Positions 8,588 through 16,990 of a stretch of 64,000 bases of DNA are shown here, piece by piece. Source of the stretch: Pseudomonas sp. MIACH (GTDB lineage: Bacteria > Pseudomonadota > Gammaproteobacteria > Pseudomonadales > Pseudomonadaceae). Position 1 is the stretch's first letter. Every line of letters starts with the position of its first letter. Below the pieces are notes generated by a model, which worked only from the letters and a program-made list of their open reading frames with translations, made no database searches and had not been told where the DNA came from. Location: NCBI RefSeq assembly GCF_001269925.1, contig NZ_LHVO01000028.1, positions 1-64,000 on the forward strand, written 5' to 3'. The position numbers and the translations under genes were made by a program.

Positions 8588-9367
8588 ATGGAAAAGCCCC
8601 GCGACACCGGTAAACAGAAAGTCCGCTCGGCCGAAGTGGGCACCGATATCCTCAAGGCCCTGGCCGAACTGTCGCCGGCCACGTCGTTGTCGCGTCTGGC
8701 CGACCATGTGCAGATGCCGGCGAGCAAGGTGCATCGTTATTTGCAGGCGCTGATCGCTTCGGGTTTTGCCGAACAGAACACCGCCACCAACCATTACGGC
8801 CTGGGCCGCGAAGCATTGCGCGTGGGCCTGGCCGCGCTGGGCAGCATCGATGTGCTGAAAGTCGGTGCCCTGCCCCTGGCCGAGCTGCGCGACGAACTGA
8901 ATGAAACCTGCTTTCTCGCGGTATGGGGCAATCAGGGCGCGACCGTGGTGCAGATCGAACCGGCGGTACGCGCAGTCACGGTGGTGACGCAATTGGGCTC
9001 AGTGTTGCCGCTGCTCAGCTCATCGACCGGGCTGGTGTTCAGTGCCTTCCTGCCGTCGCGGGAAACCGTCGAGTTGCGTGAGCGTGAGATCGCGGCCGGT
9101 ATCGCCCATGCCCTCGCGGACGATCAGGCCTACGCCACCACCTGCGAACAAATCCGCCAGCGCGGCCTGCACTTTGTGCATGGCCTGCTGATGCCGGGGG
9201 TAGATGCGTTGTCGGCACCGGTATTCAACGCGGTCGGGCACGTGGCGGCGGTGATGACCGTGGTGGGCCCCACCTCGTTGTTCCATGCCGACGAAGATGG
9301 CCCGGCGGCGCGGCGCTTGCTGGCGGCGACCCAGGCCGTGAGTTGGCGGATGGGTTACCAGCCCTGA
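8588..9367 (+). CDS. hmgR: IclR family transcriptional repressor of the homogentisate genes
   Basis: A 259-residue IclR-family regulator, transcribed away from hmgA. The N-terminal winged helix-turn-helix (about residues 18-75) contains ATSLSRLADHVQMPASKVHRYLQALIASGFAEQ. The C-terminal effector-binding domain follows (VGLAALGSIDVLKVGALPLAELRDEL onward). Its divergence from hmgA and similarity in kind to the Pseudomonas putida HmgR system support repression of hmgABC, relieved by homogentisate. The frame can be read back to a TTG at 8525, but the ATG at 8588 fits the family length. No clear ribosome-binding site distinguishes them. It ends one base before the convergent dacB-type gene. Confidence 0.9.
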   Translation: MEKPRDTGKQKVRSAEVGTDILKALAELSPATSLSRLADHVQMPASKVHRYLQALIASGFAEQNTATNHYGLGREALRVGLAALGSIDVLKVGALPLAELRDELNETCFLAVWGNQGATVVQIEPAVRAVTVVTQLGSVLPLLSSSTGLVFSAFLPSRETVELREREIAAGIAHALADDQAYATTCEQIRQRGLHFVHGLLMPGVDALSAPVFNAVGHVAAVMTVVGPTSLFHADEDGPAARRLLAATQAVSWRMGYQP

Positions 9368-9368
9368 A

Positions 9369-10838
9369 CTAGTCGTGCCACTGGGCCAGGGCCAGCGCCA
9401 GGCGGTTCTCCAGGGCGCGGATAGGGGCGGCGTCGCTGACGTAGTTATTGCTGATCATCGAAAACACCAGGCGCCTTCCCTCAGCGTCGGTGATGTAGCC
9501 GCTCAGCGATGACACGCCGGCCATGGAGCCGGTCTTGGCGTGCAGGTTGTTTTCGGCAGCCGTCCCGCGCAGGCGATAACGCAGGCTGCCGCCGGTCATA
9601 CGGTCGGCATTGCCGGCAATCGGCAAGGCGCTGTACCAGGCGTCGAACCAGGGTTGTTTTGAAGCGGCCAGCAGCAGATCCGTGAGATTTTGCGCCGACA
9701 CCAGGTTGCGTCGCGACAAACCTGAGCCATCTACCTGGCTGAGCGTCGCCGGGTCCAGGCCCTGGCGCTGCATGAACGCCGCCACCGCCGCCACGCCCGC
9801 TGCCGCAGTGCCCGCATTGGCCGTTTTGCGGCCCATGGCCTTGAGCAGGGCTTCGGACATGTTGTTGTTCGAAAGCTTGAGCAGCGGCGTGATCAAGTCC
9901 TGCAACGGCGCCGATTGATGCTCGGCCAACACCGTCGCCGTCGCAGGGCTGGCCCCCCCGATCACGCGCCGCCCGAGCACCTGGATACCCTGCTGCGCCA
10001 GCGCCTGCTCAAACAGATTGGCCACCAATTGCGTCGGTTCCCACACACTCACCCACTGCCGGCTTTGCTTGCCCGGCGCCAGCGCGCCGCTGAGTTGCAG
10101 CAGGTTGGTGCCGTGCTGGCGGGTAATCGCGTAGCTGTTGCCGGGGCCGCTGACGGCGCGGTTGCTCAGTTGCACGTAGTCGGTGGACGGGCTCACCACC
10201 ACGTTCACTGGCTGGCCGAGGGCGACGGGAGCCTTTGCCGTGACGAGTAAGGTGCCTGCATCAAAATCCGTGTTGGGCGACACCGTCAGCGCCGAAATCT
10301 GTGCGCCGTAGTAAGTGCTCTCGTCGTCCTGGGCCCAGTCCACGCCCAAGCGCTCGGCGTCGAACCACGTGTCGTCGAACACCAGGTCGCCTTGCACCTG
10401 GCGCACGCCCTGGCTCGCCAGTTGGGCAGCCAGTGCCTGGTAGTCGGCGAACTGCGTGGTCGGGTCGCCGAGACCGCGCAGGTACAGGTTGCCGGCCAGG
10501 CGCCCACCTTGCAGGGTGCCGTTGCTCAACAGTTGGGTGGAGAAGCGGTATTGCGGCCCCAGCACATCCATCGCCGCAGCGGTGGTCAGCAACTTGAGGT
10601 TGGAGGCCGGGATCAGGCGCGTGCGCGGGTTGTGTTGATAGAGGGTGCTGCCACTGCGGGCGTCGCGCACCATGACGGAAACCGTGGCGCCGTTGAGGGC
10701 AGGATCGGCCAGCAGGTGATCCAGTGTTGAAGGCGTGGACGGCGGCGAAACACTCGCACAGCCGCCCAGTAAAACGCTCAGGCACAGCAGGTGTAGCCAT
10801 CTTCCAAAGTGCATCAGTACTGTGTTCCGCAAAGCCAT
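9369..10838 (-). CDS. dacB: D-alanyl-D-alanine carboxypeptidase/endopeptidase (PBP4 type, lipoprotein)
   Basis: A 489-residue peptidase family S13 enzyme that trims or cuts peptidoglycan cross-links in the periplasm. The three penicillin-binding motifs are present: SxxK as PASNLK (Ser79-Lys82), SxN as LSNNNMSEALLK, and KTG as HAKTGSMAG. The long insert between SxxK and SxN (VQGDLVFDDTWFDAERLGVDW and DYVQLSNRAV) is typical of PBP4. Unlike E. coli DacB it has a lipobox LLGGC, with Cys27 as predicted lipidation site, so it should be membrane-anchored. The start is uncertain: ATG at 10838 or ATG at 10814, the latter giving a compact 18-residue lipoprotein signal. Confidence 0.9.
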   Translation of the reverse strand: MALRNTVLMHFGRWLHLLCLSVLLGGCASVSPPSTPSTLDHLLADPALNGATVSVMVRDARSGSTLYQHNPRTRLIPASNLKLLTTAAAMDVLGPQYRFSTQLLSNGTLQGGRLAGNLYLRGLGDPTTQFADYQALAAQLASQGVRQVQGDLVFDDTWFDAERLGVDWAQDDESTYYGAQISALTVSPNTDFDAGTLLVTAKAPVALGQPVNVVVSPSTDYVQLSNRAVSGPGNSYAITRQHGTNLLQLSGALAPGKQSRQWVSVWEPTQLVANLFEQALAQQGIQVLGRRVIGGASPATATVLAEHQSAPLQDLITPLLKLSNNNMSEALLKAMGRKTANAGTAAAGVAAVAAFMQRQGLDPATLSQVDGSGLSRRNLVSAQNLTDLLLAASKQPWFDAWYSALPIAGNADRMTGGSLRYRLRGTAAENNLHAKTGSMAGVSSLSGYITDAEGRRLVFSMISNNYVSDAAPIRALENRLALALAQWHD

Positions 10839-10870
10839 TAATGGCCGCAACGCTAACAGCTCCGTACCTT

Positions 10871-10890
10871 TGTGGCGAGCGGGCTTGCCA
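10871..10890. repeat. Solitary REP half-element
   Basis: TGTGGCGAGCGGGCTTGCCA matches the arm of the REP hairpin at 3644. It lies just downstream of the TonB-receptor gene and upstream of the dacB-type gene. Only one arm is obvious here, so it cannot form the long hairpin. Confidence 0.7.
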
Positions 10891-10908
10891 TAGGGAGCCC
10901 GTCAGGTT

Positions 10909-13326
10909 TTAGAACTCCAGGGTACTGGACACCGACACCTGCCGCGCATCGCCCATGGACACAAACAACCGGCTGGCCGCAGAGGTGTAGTAAACGCGGT
11001 CGAACAGGTTCTTCACGTTGACCTGGAACTTGACCTTCTGCCCGTCGATCTTGGTGTCGTAGGTGGCGAAGGCATCCGCCACGGTGTAGCCCGGCAGGGT
11101 GAAGTCGTTGGCGGCGTCGCCTGCGCGCTCGCCGACATACCGCGCACCGGTGCCCACACGCAACTGATCGCCGCCGAAAATGTTGCCGAAGTCGTAGGCC
11201 ACCGACAGCGAGCCGGTGTGCTTGGCCACGTTTTGCAGGCGGTTGCCTTCAAGCGTCGGGTCGTTGTCCTTGATGTCTTCGGCGTCGGTATAGGCGTAGC
11301 TGCCGATCAGGCTCCACTGGTCGGTCAACTGGCCGGTGGCGTCCAGTTCCAGGCCACGGGAGCGTACCTGCCCCGCGATGCTGTAGATGGTGTTGGCACC
11401 GGAGCCCACCGACACCAGCACATTGCGCTTGTCGATATTGAACAACGCCGCACTGGCGGTGATGCGCCCCGGGATGTCGAGCTTGGCGCCCAGTTCCCAG
11501 GACTTGGATTCCTCAGGCGTGAGGTCGCCGGTCAGCGTGCTGCCATCGGCCAAGGCAGCGATGGTGGAGTTGGGTTTGAATGACTCGGTATAGCTGCCAT
11601 AGAACGACAACTCGTCGGTGTAGCGATACACCAGACCGGCACGTGGCACCCAGGCCTGGCCATTGCCGTTGGTGTTGGCCTTGAACGGCACGCCTTTGCC
11701 GGCGTACTGGTCATACATCTGATAGCGCGCACCGGCCACGAAGATCCACTGGTCAGTCAGGTGAATCGCGTCCTGGAAGAACAGCGAATCGCTGCGCAGC
11801 AGGTCGGTCTGGGCGCTGTCGGCCGCACTGACGCTGGTGCCCGCGACTTCGTTGCCGTACACCGGATTGTTGTAGTTGAAGGTGCCGCGCGAGTTCTGGC
11901 GAATCAGGTCGGCGCGGTAGATCTTGCGGTACTCGTCGTCCAGGCCGAACACCAGGTCATGCTGCATGCCCAGCACATTGACCTTGCCTTCCAGGCTGGC
12001 CGTGGCGAAACGGTCAGTGGTGATCGCCCCCTTGGTACCGTCCATCTTGCGGGTCAGTGTGCCGTTGGTGTTCACCGCGCTGACGCGCACCTGGCTGGCG
12101 TCGTAGGTCTCACGGTTCCAGCTGTAGCCGAAATGGGCTTTCCAGTCGTCGTTCAAGTCGTGGTCGGCTTCAAAGCGGTACAGGTCAGAACGCCCTTCCA
12201 TGTTATTGAATGGCTCATCCAGACGGCGGGAGGCCGGGATGTCCAGCGGGTGGTTGGACTTGTCGATGGCCGTGCCGCGGTCGAACGGCGAGAGAAATTC
12301 GCGGTGTTCGTAGGCAAACAGCAGCTTGGTGGTATCGCCAAACCAGGCCAGGGACGGCGCCACCAGCGTCTCGCGGTGGGTGCCGAAATTGCGCCAGTAG
12401 TCTTCGTCTTCATGGTCGACGATCAGGCGATAGGCCAAGCCCGAATCACCAATCGGCCCGGTGGTGTCGAGGTTGCCGCCGCTGCCGTTCTTGCCATCTC
12501 CGAAGGTCGAGCCGCGCACGGTCAGGGACGTAGCCTGGGTCAGTTGCGGCTTTTTGCTGACGATATTGACCACGCCGCCCGGGTCCTGGATGCCATACAG
12601 CAGCGACGACGGGCCCTTGAGCACTTCGACCCGTTCTGCGGTTGAGTTCAATGCGCGCCCCTGCACCACCGGCATGCCATCGCGCATGATCGAGCCGTTA
12701 CGGTTGTCGCCAAAGCCGCGCAGCATCACCGCGTCCTGGGTGCTGGCCAAGGTGTTGGCCTGGGTGATGCCGCTGACGTTGGCCAGGGCATCATCCAGGT
12801 TGCGCGGGGTCTGGTCGCGCAGCACTTGGGCGGGTACCACGTTGACGGTTTGCGGGGTTTCCAGCAACAAAGCACGGGAGCGCATCACCGAACTGGTGGG
12901 CGGGGGCTGGTAGCTGGTGCTGTCCTCGGTTTGGCCGACACCGCTGATGGTGGTGGCGCCGAGGTTCAGCGCGCCATCGGTGGGCACCGGTTCCAGGGCC
13001 AGGGTGCGGGCGTCGATCTGGCGGAAGGTAAAGCCGCTGTTCGCCAGCAAGCGTTGCAGGGCCTGGGTCGCACTCATTTGCCCGCTGACCGCCGGGGCAC
13101 TGAGGCCATAGGGCGCCTCATCGGTGTAGATCACGCTGATCCCGGTGACCCGGCTGAAATCACTCAAGGCCTGAGGCAGCGGCTTGGCAGCCTGGGCAAA
13201 GGTGAACTGGGCGCTTTGCTGCTCCTGCGCCTGCGCCACGCTGAGGGGCAGCAACGCCAACCCCGACACCGCCAATACCGAGGCTCCCAGCCACTGTTTA
13301 ACCCAACCGCCCGCCGTCGACTTCAT
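10909..13326 (-). CDS. TonB-dependent siderophore receptor with N-terminal STN signalling domain
   Basis: An 805-residue outer-membrane receptor. A signal peptide (about 1-33, ending in SVAQAQ) is followed by a secretin/TonB N-terminal (STN) domain (about 38-100, KPLPQALSDFSRVTGISVIYTD), a plug domain (LLLETPQTVNVVPAQVLRDQTPRNLDDALANVSGI and RGFG, VLKGPSSLLYG, PGGVVNIVSKKP) and a beta-barrel that ends in Phe (SSTLEF). These are features of FpvA/FoxA-type ferric-siderophore receptors. STN domains normally signal to an anti-sigma factor, but no sigma/anti-sigma pair adjoins. The ATG at 13326 was preferred to a TTG 54 bases upstream. The siderophore is not predictable. Confidence 0.93.
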   Translation of the reverse strand: MKSTAGGWVKQWLGASVLAVSGLALLPLSVAQAQEQQSAQFTFAQAAKPLPQALSDFSRVTGISVIYTDEAPYGLSAPAVSGQMSATQALQRLLANSGFTFRQIDARTLALEPVPTDGALNLGATTISGVGQTEDSTSYQPPPTSSVMRSRALLLETPQTVNVVPAQVLRDQTPRNLDDALANVSGITQANTLASTQDAVMLRGFGDNRNGSIMRDGMPVVQGRALNSTAERVEVLKGPSSLLYGIQDPGGVVNIVSKKPQLTQATSLTVRGSTFGDGKNGSGGNLDTTGPIGDSGLAYRLIVDHEDEDYWRNFGTHRETLVAPSLAWFGDTTKLLFAYEHREFLSPFDRGTAIDKSNHPLDIPASRRLDEPFNNMEGRSDLYRFEADHDLNDDWKAHFGYSWNRETYDASQVRVSAVNTNGTLTRKMDGTKGAITTDRFATASLEGKVNVLGMQHDLVFGLDDEYRKIYRADLIRQNSRGTFNYNNPVYGNEVAGTSVSAADSAQTDLLRSDSLFFQDAIHLTDQWIFVAGARYQMYDQYAGKGVPFKANTNGNGQAWVPRAGLVYRYTDELSFYGSYTESFKPNSTIAALADGSTLTGDLTPEESKSWELGAKLDIPGRITASAALFNIDKRNVLVSVGSGANTIYSIAGQVRSRGLELDATGQLTDQWSLIGSYAYTDAEDIKDNDPTLEGNRLQNVAKHTGSLSVAYDFGNIFGGDQLRVGTGARYVGERAGDAANDFTLPGYTVADAFATYDTKIDGQKVKFQVNVKNLFDRVYYTSAASRLFVSMGDARQVSVSSTLEF

Positions 13327-13435
13327 GCTGTGAGAACCCGTGTAGAAAACGCTGTTAATGCGAATAGATCGCAGTTTCAAGCACTACACGGATGGGCTGA
13401 CGGTTTACCTCACCTTTATTTGCAAATATTTTTAT

Positions 13436-14371
13436 TTATTGCGCCTGAATGCAAAAACCCAAGCGTGGGAAATGCACATGCACGGTGCCGGCGCGCTCAT
13501 CGGTACGGCGCAGGATCAGCTCTTCGCGCCCGGCAAACAGCAGCTCACCGGCCACGGGGTCGGTGCCGTAGTCAGTGGCCGAGATGGTCACCTGCTGGCC
13601 GGCCCTGAAGCCGTTCAAGTCCTCGAAAACCTCATCGGGCAGCGCAGCGGGCGTTGCGTTACGCGCCACCTCCAGCGCTTGCTCGGCGCTGATCTCACTG
13701 GCAGTGCCATGGCCAAAGCTCAGCACCCGGTCCAACCACGCCGCGACAGCGGGATACCCATCCACCAACGGCGCCGTCACCGACGAGCCTTTAAGGAACC
13801 ACAGCGGATGGGCCAGGGCAAAGTCGGCAATCGACGGTTCACCGAACAGGAAGTCCCCCGGGGGATGCTGCAATTGTTGATCGATGCGGCTGACGATCGC
13901 CGGCCATTGATGCCTGGCCTGGTCCAGTTGCACGCGGGCGGCGGTGCCACCGCTGAACAATTTGCTGCGGTCAGCCACCAGCACCTGGAGCATTTGCGGC
14001 GGCACCTGGGCAAATTTGACCGCCAGGGATTCCGGCTGGAACACCAGCGCCACGGTTTGGGAAAACACCACCGAGTCGGCCCAGGCGGCGAAGCCTTGGG
14101 TAACCAGTTCCAGGCCTTGGGGGAACAGCGCCGGGGCGGACTTTTCCTGCTCCAGGCGTCGGGCGATCAAGGCGGTGTCACAGTAGATGTCGGCACCGAC
14201 CTGCAGCACCGGCGTCTTGCGATAGCCGCCGGTCAGGGCCGTAAGGTCAGGCTTGGGCATCACCGGCGAGATGCGCACGGAGTGCCAGGACAAGCCCTTG
14301 AAGCCCAGCATCAGGCGGGCTTTTTCAGCAAAAGGGGACTGCGGGTAATGGTGGAGAATCAACTCAGACAT
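13436..14371 (-). CDS. Glutathione S-transferase family protein
   Basis: A 311-residue protein with an N-terminal thioredoxin-like GST domain (residues 1-80: LILHHYPQSPFAEKARLMLGFKGLSW, then GGYRKTPVLQVGADIYCDTALIARRLE) and a helical C-terminal domain (about 95-200, with GEPSIADFALAHPLWFL). The last 90 residues (VISATDYGTDPVAGELLFAGREELILRR) form an extra beta-rich extension beyond a normal GST of about 200-230 residues. The substrate is unknown. It lies 109 bases upstream of the TonB receptor on the same strand. Nothing shows that the two are one operon. Confidence 0.85.
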   Translation of the reverse strand: MSELILHHYPQSPFAEKARLMLGFKGLSWHSVRISPVMPKPDLTALTGGYRKTPVLQVGADIYCDTALIARRLEQEKSAPALFPQGLELVTQGFAAWADSVVFSQTVALVFQPESLAVKFAQVPPQMLQVLVADRSKLFSGGTAARVQLDQARHQWPAIVSRIDQQLQHPPGDFLFGEPSIADFALAHPLWFLKGSSVTAPLVDGYPAVAAWLDRVLSFGHGTASEISAEQALEVARNATPAALPDEVFEDLNGFRAGQQVTISATDYGTDPVAGELLFAGREELILRRTDERAGTVHVHFPRLGFCIQAQ

Positions 14372-14446
14372 GCCAGGCTCCGCTCGATAGGTGAGCGGCT
14401 AGCTTAGCCCGCCAAACCGCATGTGGGCACTATGGGACCCTATCAG

Positions 14447-14722
14447 TCAGATCAATGAACCACTGGCTGCCAGGCATTCCTTGGCGCTCTTCTTGAGTTT
14501 CTTGATCAGCCGCTCCTGGCGCAGCGCCTCGCCCTTGCTCGCGCATTGCTCGGTGTACACCAACGCCACTGCGGGGCTGGATAAAAAGAACCGCGCGCCC
14601 TTGCCACGTTGATGGGAGGCAAAGCGGCGCACCGGGTCATTGCTGATGCCGCAATACAAGGAGCCATTGGCGGCGCGCACCAGGTAGACGAACCAGGGTT
14701 TGGATTCAGGAAGGTCAGTCAC
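14447..14722 (-). CDS. GIY-YIG domain protein (YhbQ type)
   Basis: A 91-residue single-domain GIY-YIG protein. The two signature strands are VYLV (residues 12-15) and YCGIS (23-27), followed by the conserved Arg of DPVRRFASH, then KGARF and the catalytic-type Glu in [12 protein letters not shown]. Small stand-alone members resemble E. coli YhbQ, for which DNA nuclease activity has been reported. No restriction or homing partner is adjacent, so a housekeeping DNA-processing role is more likely than a mobile endonuclease. The start is GTG. Confidence 0.88.
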   Translation of the reverse strand: MTDLPESKPWFVYLVRAANGSLYCGISNDPVRRFASHQRGKGARFFLSSPAVALVYTEQCASKGEALRQERLIKKLKKSAKECLAASGSLI

Positions 14723-14758
14723 AGGTCAATTCGGCAAACCAGGGGGATGCCAAGTTTA

Positions 14759-15229
14759 TCAACGACCGGCCTGAAATGCCTTCAGGCCTTTGCGCGCCTG
14801 GGCACGCACGGCGTTTTTCAGCGCCGGCGACCAACCCAGCAGCAGCCCCTTCAAGCCCAGTGCCTGGCGCGACCAACGCCACAGATCGAAGTGGTCGTGG
14901 TGTTCGCAGATCTTGCCATCGCGAAACACAAACCGCGCACCGATGTCGTTGACTACCGTGTTACCGGTGGCGCTGAACAAATAGGTCGCGACCCAATGCG
15001 CGCTGCCGGTAGTTTCATCGCTGCGCACATGGTCGAACGTCAGGGAGAAATCCTTGGCCCGCGTGGTGAGCATGCGCCACATATCGCCGGCGTCGCGGCC
15101 GCGCAGTTCACCGAACGCCGGGTCGCTGAACAGCACATCGTCGGTGTAGCAGGCCGCCATGGCCTCGGCGTCCAGCCGTTGGAAAGCGCTGTAGAACTCG
15201 GTGATCAGGGCGTTGTGTGCGTCGCTCAT
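14759..15229 (-). CDS. NTF2-like (SnoaL-type) protein
   Basis: A 156-residue protein with one nuclear-transport-factor-2-like cone fold. MSDAHNALITEFYSAFQRLDAEAMAACYTDDVLFSDPAFGEL is the standard N-terminal helix pair, and GARFVFRDGKICEHHDHFDLWRW the final sheet with the HHDHFD block seen in SnoaL-like and limonene-epoxide-hydrolase-like members. The frame extends upstream without a plausible start, so the ATG at 15229 was chosen. A ligand or enzyme activity cannot be given from sequence. Confidence 0.82.
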   Translation of the reverse strand: MSDAHNALITEFYSAFQRLDAEAMAACYTDDVLFSDPAFGELRGRDAGDMWRMLTTRAKDFSLTFDHVRSDETTGSAHWVATYLFSATGNTVVNDIGARFVFRDGKICEHHDHFDLWRWSRQALGLKGLLLGWSPALKNAVRAQARKGLKAFQAGR

Positions 15230-15326
15230 GGGCAGGTTCCAAACCAGGGGGTTGTAAGCCGTCAAAGATAGTCTGCGCGCGGGCAAAACTCTATCGGCAT
15301 TCACAGTGGCAATGCCCGGACAAACC

Positions 15327-15962
15327 CTAGGGCACCATGCCGCAGCTGCGCGCGTAGGCAAACAGGTCCACATCGGTGGAAATGCACAGCCGGCTCATGG
15401 CGGTACTTTTTTGCTTACTGATCGTGGAAATACTGCGATTGACCCGTGCCGCAATCTGGCTGACGGTCATGCCGCTGGCCAGCATCCTCACCACCTCCCG
15501 CTCCTTATCGGACAACTGCGGCTGTTGCGACTGGTCGCCGGTGCCTGCCTCCACCAGTTGCGCCCGCAGGCACTCACTGGCAAACGTCTCGCCCTTGACC
15601 ACCGCGTTGATCGCAATGGGCAACTCCCGGGCCGAAGCGCTCTTGGCGACAATCGCCCGCGCCCCGTGGGCAAACGACGCACGCAGCGTTGCCACGTTGG
15701 CAAACATGGTCACCAGGATCACCGGCAATGCCGGGTACTGGCGGCGCAACAGGCCCAGTAATCCATACCCGTCGGCCTGCTGCCCCCCCGGCATGGCGAA
15801 GTCAGTCACCAGGACATCACAGGCCACCGTGCTCAATAACCGCAGTAACTCATCGGGGCCATCGGCCTCGCCGACCACTTTGCACCTGCCGCCCGCCTCA
15901 ATCACCACGCGCTGACCGATGCGCACAATGGGGTGATCGTCGGCAATAATTACACGAAGCAT
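15327..15962 (-). CDS. RcsB-like response regulator with LuxR-type HTH
   Basis: A 211-residue two-component response regulator. The receiver domain (1-120) has the acidic pair Asp8-Asp9 (IIADDHPIV), phospho-acceptor Asp54 (VTDFAMPGG) and the conserved Lys107 (IVAKSAS). The C-terminal LuxR/FixJ-type HTH (about 148-205) reads LSDKEREVVRMLASGMTVSQIAARVNRSISTISKQKSTAMSRL. The KQK within the recognition helix is typical of RcsB and BvgA-type fimbrial regulators. It lies beside a free HPt protein and the DUF1120 chaperone-usher genes, so a role as their activator or repressor is likely but not shown. Confidence 0.9.
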   Translation of the reverse strand: MLRVIIADDHPIVRIGQRVVIEAGGRCKVVGEADGPDELLRLLSTVACDVLVTDFAMPGGQQADGYGLLGLLRRQYPALPVILVTMFANVATLRASFAHGARAIVAKSASARELPIAINAVVKGETFASECLRAQLVEAGTGDQSQQPQLSDKEREVVRMLASGMTVSQIAARVNRSISTISKQKSTAMSRLCISTDVDLFAYARSCGMVP

Positions 15963-16169
15963 AAAGACCCACGAATGATGGCAATTGGAATTGGCGCAAA
16001 AATACCTTTGTCCTCAAGCCTCAACAACCACCCGAGGCGGCCTGTTCAGCACCGCGCCCAGTAATTGATAGCCAACAAATTTATACCTACAAAACAAAAA
16101 GAAATTACCTACATCCAAAACCTCCAATTCAATGGAAAAACATCCTACAAACCTCTCCATTCAAAGGGT
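15963..16169. other. Intergenic region between HPt and response-regulator genes
   Basis: This stretch is AT-rich relative to its surroundings and has no gene. It holds AAAAATACCTTTGTC at 15998-16012, repeated exactly at 16576-16590 in the start region of the HPt gene. In the transcribed (minus) orientation both copies read GACAAAGGTATTTTT: one about 35 bases before the regulator start, the other within the first codons of the HPt gene. Nothing else recognisable. Confidence 0.5.
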
Positions 16170-16595
16170 TTACAACCGACTCAAATAATCAATATACACC
16201 CGCAAATTACGCTGAAACGCCTGCAACTGCGGGGCCGTTTCCACCACCCCAAGGGCTTGGACCCGAGCAATCAATTGCTCGCCGCCACGCTCCAGGTCGA
16301 CGCCACCGACGAACGCCAGGCTGCCCACCAGACGATGCAGTCGCTCCACCACCAGGGGCACATCGGCACTGGCCCGCGCCTGGTCCAGCAAGGCATTGTC
16401 CTCCCGGGCTTCATTCATCAGGCTGACCAGTATCCGGCTCACCAGCTCATCACTGCCGAAAATTTCGATCAGTCTGGCGCGAGTCGGCCACGTAATCCCC
16501 GCCGCATCATGAACCGGCTCTGCCACCCAGGGCGGCGGGGGCGAGGGTGCCAACTTCAGGACAGGTACTTGATCGAAAAATACCTTTGTCACCAT
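16170..16595 (-). CDS. Free histidine phosphotransfer (HPt) domain protein
   Basis: A 141-residue protein with a C-terminal HPt four-helix domain (about 38-135). The phospho-acceptor motif is VVERLHRLVGSLAFVGG, with His87 followed by the required Gly four residues later. The first 35 residues are low-complexity and proline-rich (APSPPPPW). It resembles the C-terminal HPt module of RcsC/PvrS-type hybrid kinases, but no kinase core or receiver precedes it. It likely relays phosphate between an unlinked hybrid kinase and the response regulator just downstream. The ATG at 16595 has GAGG five bases ahead, better than the GTG at 16601. Confidence 0.85.
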   Translation of the reverse strand: MVTKVFFDQVPVLKLAPSPPPPWVAEPVHDAAGITWPTRARLIEIFGSDELVSRILVSLMNEAREDNALLDQARASADVPLVVERLHRLVGSLAFVGGVDLERGGEQLIARVQALGVVETAPQLQAFQRNLRVYIDYLSRL

Positions 16596-16990
16596 GGTCA
16601 CCTCATTGCGCTTACAGTGATTGTTCAGCCCGTGAGTTCATCGAAACTCCAAGGCACTCACAGACTGTCCACAAGCAACCATGAATATCCCTCTGGATAT
16701 AAAAATGACGATACAACAACTACGAAAAACCCAACTTTCTTACATAACAAGAACATAAATTCTGACGTTCTCAAGCCCAAATACTTGTCACCTCGATTGT
16801 CGTAATAGTTGTATTTCCCCCGCCCCACCCCCCGGCTAAATTGCCGCCACTCCGCAAAGACGGAACGGGCTCGCGATCTTCAGCGATCCCAGCCAAATAC
16901 AACCTGCCGCCTTGCTCGCCGCCCTTACAGAAAGGCCGGATGATGCCGGGCGCGCTTCTATCAGCCAGCCCTGTAGTGGAACGTATTGAA
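16596..16990. promoter_or_regulatory. Divergent control region of the fimbrial locus
   Basis: A 395-base AT-rich gap between the HPt gene (minus) and the first DUF1120 gene (plus), without a credible gene. TACAACAACTACGA (16712-16725) is nearly the inverse complement of TCGTAATAGTTGTA (16800-16813), two mismatches in 14 bases. Such separated inverted half-sites suit a dimeric LuxR-type regulator. No sigma-70 boxes could be assigned with confidence. Confidence 0.45.

Noticed and set aside
13400..13435. AT-rich stretch upstream of the TonB receptor as a Fur box
   Set aside because: TTTATTTGCAAATATT-like sequence does not match the Fur consensus well enough to call, although iron control of the receptor is likely.
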